Shown in pieces: positions 10,322 to 14,148 of a stretch of DNA of 14,148 bases. The notes beneath the pieces were generated by a model. That model searched no databases. It saw only the letters and a program-made list of their open reading frames with translations, and had not been told where the DNA came from. Position numbers and translations under genes: made by a program. Source of the stretch: Conidiobolus incongruus B7586 (Eukaryota > Entomophthoromycota > Entomophthoromycetes > Entomophthorales > Conidiobolaceae); assembly GCA_000697335.1 (NCBI GenBank), contig JNEM01016921.1:1-14148 (forward strand). The letters are read 5' to 3'. Positions within the stretch are counted from its first letter, which is position 1. Each line of letters starts with the position of its first letter.

Positions 10322-13300
10322 ATGACTTCGCCAACTTCATCTTCAGTGGAAGTGTTAGAAGTTGTAGAAACTCTATACCCATTTAATCAAGATATTGAAG
10401 GTTGTTTAAAGTTTGATAAAGGTGAAAAGCTTGAAGTTTTCCAAAAACTACCCTCTGGTTGGTGGCTAGGAAAGAATAAACAGGGCAAGAGAGGGTGGTT
10501 TCCCAGTAATTTTATCCTCAAAGATGATAATACTATTTCCACCACTGTTGACTTGAGTGAATTAACAGAAGCTGAAAAATTAAAACAAAATCAAGCTGTT
10601 CCCGAAATTAAATCGGAGCTTTTAAACTCTTTTAACGAGGTAAATTATAATTGAAAAGATGATTGTATGTAAAAAATTTATATCAAATTAAATAAATTAT
10701 ATATTTATAGGAAGTTGAGAAAAAATTATCAAATTCAAAGAATGAACACCTTTCAGTTCAAGATTCACCAACTTCCAGGAAATTAAGATTAAAAAAGTCG
10801 CCTACAAGTTCTCCCAAATTGGATATGATTCCATTTGTTGACAAAGATCAGTTGAATCAGGTACTTTTTATATAATTGAAAACTATTATTTTGATATTCA
10901 CAGTTGATTAGCTACCACCAAATTGGTGTCCAAAAATATCTCCAAGCGGTAAAATGTACTATTTTAATGTTCATTTCGACCAAACGGTATACGATATAGA
11001 ATCTATTGAAAATTTGGATCCTATTACCACACCTCTTAAGCCAATAGTAAATAAGGAGCATTCGTCAACAAGTTCATTAAATTCGCTCGATGTTGACAAC
11101 TCGTGGTTGGCAGTAGAGCTGTATAAGTCAGGAATAGAAACACCCAAATCAAAATGGGATCGCTTGTGTTTCAACTTCTTCCAAGCGTGTCATAGAGTGA
11201 TGTACTCGATCATATCACAGACTAAATCAAATCTTATATTTAAAACTTCTCAACTTGTTGAGCAGCTCAGGATCTTGTTCAATGTGTTTGGATTAGGTGA
11301 CTCTAACAGTTCGGCCTTCCAGTTCCATAAAGCTCTGCCACTCATCCACCACCATATTCTCTTGGAATTGAGTGAGGTGATCTTATGGAGTCATGTCTGC
11401 TCGGGAATTTGGCCACCTCCCGATGGTTGGACTATCCTTAGAGAACATTTGATGAATTTGGTTGCATGGGGAAGATACTTTGTAAATTTGTATCAAGATT
11501 CTGTTCACGATCTCAAGATCTCCACAACTGACTCTGACCGTACCCCATCGATCTCAGAAGTAAATACTGTCTCAAATCTCCCTGGGCGTGTCCAGACCAA
11601 TCCCTTTTTGATGTCATATTCTCCTTCTCGAGGCACAAGTCAGATGCATAGTCGACGTGGAAGTCAGGATAGTCACAGACCAACAATGATGGATGCACAG
11701 TTTGAAGATCGACCTAGCATGCTTGAGAAATTTTCCAATGCATCTTGGTCTGCAGGGATTGCATTAGATTGTCTGATTGAGCAAATTGACGAGGGTGATG
11801 GGTTTTCTCCACAGATCGTATCTCTTGTCAAACAAGTGGTCTGTGATGTTGGAACCATATTAGCTTTATTTGACCAAATCAACCTTGATTCTGCCAGTCC
11901 GGAGGTACAACAGATGGCAATCAGTTACAAGACGACATCTTACAACCTCTGCCATCAACTTGTCCAAATGACAGTCACCGAGCCCCTCAACTTAGGCAAA
12001 CCTGTAGAAGAGCTTATTGATATTGCAGACGAACTCAATTCTTCGATTAAGGATTTGATGGTTTCTATCAAATTCATTACTGAAGAAAATCACATTAAAG
12101 ATTTGATGCAACTCCAAGATAAGATTGCAGTCTTCAAGAAGACCCTTCCTCCTCTTTCTTCAGCAGCACTTGAGGTCACGCTTCCCTCTCTCAGAAGATC
12201 TGTGTCCTTTAATAACCTTGGTAGTGGCGCTTTCAAGAATGCTATGATGAATCGTGTTTCAAGTACTCCTGCTTCGAATACATATGTCAAATCCAATGAT
12301 GATATTGATACCGCTTCTATACGCGAGGCTTCTCGATCCAAAACCATCAATAAAGGGAACCAGCGTGGTGGAGACAAACTCAAACAATTCTTTGGTGATT
12401 CATATGTTCCTGATGAACCACCAGGTACTATTAGAAAACCTTCAATGTCATCTATCGCCACCTCACCTTCGACACCCAAAGCTTCTTACTTAGGTCCTGA
12501 TTACGCTCCTGAGGATGTAATTTTCAACTTTAACGGAAATACTCCAACTGTTAAAGCTGGTACAATCAAATCACTTGTCCAAATCCTTACCGCTCATGAT
12601 GGTGGTGATCCCCAATACATGTCAACATTCCTATTAACTTACAGGTCATTTACAACATCAGCAGAGCTCTTAGAACTTTTGGCCCAAAGATTTAATCTGG
12701 AGCCACCTTCTAATCTCAAGCCAGTTCAACTTGATGAATGGACAGAGAAGAAATTGACCCCAATCCGAATGAGGGTTGTTATTATCCTTAAGACTTGGTT
12801 AGAGACTTATTATCTAGATCACGAAGATTGTGGTCTATTGGAATGGCTTAGGGAATTTGCACTCTTTGTCGTCAAGGTAATTCATTTCATCTTTTACAAT
12901 TTCATTATCTAAAAATTTTTAAACAGGAAGCACTTCCATTCGCAACCGATCAACTTATTAAATTGATTGATAAGCGTATAGAATCTGCCGACCCTGAAAT
13001 CCGTAGAATGGTTCCCAATCTCTCAGCAGATCTTCCTGCATCATACATCCCCAAATCTTATGATAACATTGTTGAAATTAACCCCATTGAAATTGCACGT
13101 CAATTCACTCTAATGGAATTTCAAATGTTCAGTCAGATCAAACCTGTCGAATGTTTAAACAAAGCATGGAGTAATGCTAACAAAGATTCTAACCAACACT
13201 TCTGTCCCAATATCCGTGCAATGATTGAACATTTCAACCAATTGACATCGTGGGTTGCATACACAATTCTAACAGAATCCGATATTGGTCATAGAGCTGC

Positions 13301-13847
13301 AGTTTATAAACACTTCATTAACATCGCTGAAAAGTGTTATGAACTCAACAATTTTAACGCACTAACAGCTATTTTAGCCGGTTTGAATTCATCTCCAATT
13401 CATCGTCTCAAGCGCACATTAGAGGCACTCAGTCATAAGAGTGTCGATATTATGACACGTCTCAAACGAGTGATGGAATCTGGCAAAAATTTCTCTCTGT
13501 ACCGTGAGCACCTCCACAAAGTGAATCCACCATGTGTTCCATTCTTGGGTATGTACCTCACCGATCTAACTTTTATCGAAGATGGTAACACTGATATGAT
13601 CCCCGACACCAATTTAATTAATTTCAGCAAACGCTCCAAGACCGCTGCAGTCATCCGAGAAATTCAACAGTTCCAAAACGTGAACTACCAACTCCGACCC
13701 CTACCGCCACTCCAAGCTATGCTTCAAAAGCGCTTAGCAGCCAATTATGATGCACATACGATGTATGCCAGATCTCTCAAACTCGAACCTCGAGAATCAG
13801 CCGAGCAAAAAGTTGCCAGAATTTTATCTGAAACGGGATTCTTCTAG
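10322..13847 (+). CDS. CDC25-like: Ras guanine-nucleotide exchange factor, SH3-WW-REM-CDC25 type (4 exons)
   Basis: Exons 10322-10639, 10711-10860, 10912-12876 and 12927-13847 give 1117 residues plus TAG. All junctions are in phase 0. An in-frame TAA at 10310-10312 sits just before the ATG. The protein should load GTP onto Ras at the membrane, upstream of cAMP/PKA or MAPK pathways (family knowledge). SH3 spans ~14-66 (ETLYPF, GWWLG, GWFPSNF). A WW-like segment at 157-190 has W161 and Y172-Y173, but Tyr183 where the second Trp belongs. A basic SP-rich linker (exon 2) precedes it. Residues ~238-330 and ~427-568 look helical and conserved in style. Residues ~570-690 are a Ser-rich linker. REM covers ~690-830 (TFLLTYRSFTTSAELLELL). 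The catalytic domain spans ~863-1085, with NPIEIARQFTLMEF, FNALTAILAGLNSSPIHRLKRT and the hallmark PFLGMYLTDLTFIEDGN. Nothing essential is missing, so it looks functional. CDC25/STE6 orthology is likely, but the exact paralogue is unknown. Confidence 0.94.
10640..10710 (+). other. RasGEF intron 1
   Basis: This is a 71-nt GT-AG intron (GTAAAT...TTATAG) between the SH3 exon and the short basic linker exon. Read-through would add four codons and then a stop (VNYN*), so removal is needed to reach the WW, REM and catalytic parts. Confidence 0.88.
10861..10911 (+). other. RasGEF intron 2 with tandem acceptors
   Basis: The donor is GTACTT. Two acceptors lie 8 nt apart: CACAG ending at 10903 and GATTAG ending at 10911. 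Only the downstream site keeps the frame, and it begins exon 3 with LPPNW, the start of the WW domain. The upstream site shifts frame and meets a stop about 31 codons later. The intron lies on the domain boundary. Confidence 0.85.
12877..12926 (+). other. RasGEF intron 3
   Basis: This is a 50-nt intron (GTAATT...AAACAG) lying inside the REM domain. Retention gives eleven extra residues and a stop at 12910-12912, removing the whole catalytic domain. Splicing joins ...FALFVVK to EALPFATDQ, as expected for a continuous REM helix. Confidence 0.92.
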
Positions 13848-14148
13848 TATATTTATATTCTATTCTGTTTAAAATTTTCATAGTGAATTATTATTATTAT
13901 TTAGTTTTTGTTATAAAGTTATAGAAACAATATTATAATCAATCAAAATTAATTTAATATAATTATTAATATTCATTATTATTATTATTAAGTCGGAAAG
14001 AAATAGAAAATTTTTTAATACTTGATTTTTCAAACATATTGCTAGTTTTAAAAAATTAAATATATATAAAACATATAAGAGAATTAATATTTTTAAAATA
14101 TATATATTTATATTTATTCTGTAAAATTTTTTTATTAAAATATTTTGA
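13848..14148. other. AT-rich 3' flank of the RasGEF gene
   Basis: This flank contains two short (ATT)n runs (near 13887-13902 and 13975-13991) and no coding potential. The polyadenylation site is expected here, but no exact AATAAA stands out soon after the stop. Confidence 0.6.

Noticed and set aside
12090-12479. 129-codon open frame on the minus strand
   Set aside because: It is antisense to the RasGEF exon 3, shows no domain, and is best explained as a shadow of a long, more balanced coding exon.
10954-12912. A separate 652-residue protein starting at the Met of MYYFNV and ending in VIHFIFYNFII
   Set aside because: The start is inside the WW domain and the end lies within intron 3. Splicing joins it to the SH3 exons upstream and to the catalytic exon downstream.

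Overview
The window looks like nuclear DNA of an AT-rich fungus outside the Dikarya. Three things point there: very AT-rich non-coding DNA, many ~50-nt GT-AG introns, and an SH3/WW/CDC25 Ras exchange factor of the fungal type. A Mucoromycota lineage such as the arbuscular mycorrhizal fungi is my best guess. It rests on composition and gene architecture only and is not proven.

Layout. Positions 1-852 are AT-rich 3' flank. Positions 853-4760 (minus strand) hold a 19-exon gene that I assembled by hand. It encodes a 993-residue armadillo/HEAT-type protein resembling HEATR6, with a DUF4042-like region. Its 18 introns are 42-61 nt long, and the reading frame stays open across all 18 junctions. Positions 4761-10321 are a 5.56-kb AT-rich spacer between divergently transcribed genes. 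It contains AT microsatellites, a GC-richer island near 5320-5520 that looks like an interspersed-repeat fragment, a cluster of three palindromes at 8940-9012, and a 98-codon stop-free frame without ATG at 9363-9659. Positions 10322-13847 (plus strand) hold a 4-exon gene for a 1117-residue Ras guanine-nucleotide exchange factor with the order SH3, degenerate WW, long middle region, REM (RasGEF_N) and CDC25 catalytic domain. Positions 13848-14148 are its AT-rich 3' flank.

The two genes share a spacer, but nothing in the sequence links their functions. The exchange factor should activate Ras at the membrane, upstream of adenylate cyclase/PKA or MAPK signalling in fungi. The HEATR6-like protein is a helical-repeat scaffold of poorly known role. 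I found no convincing evidence of a wholly new system. The items most worth checking are the palindrome cluster, the GC-rich island, the ATG-less frame and the altered WW domain.
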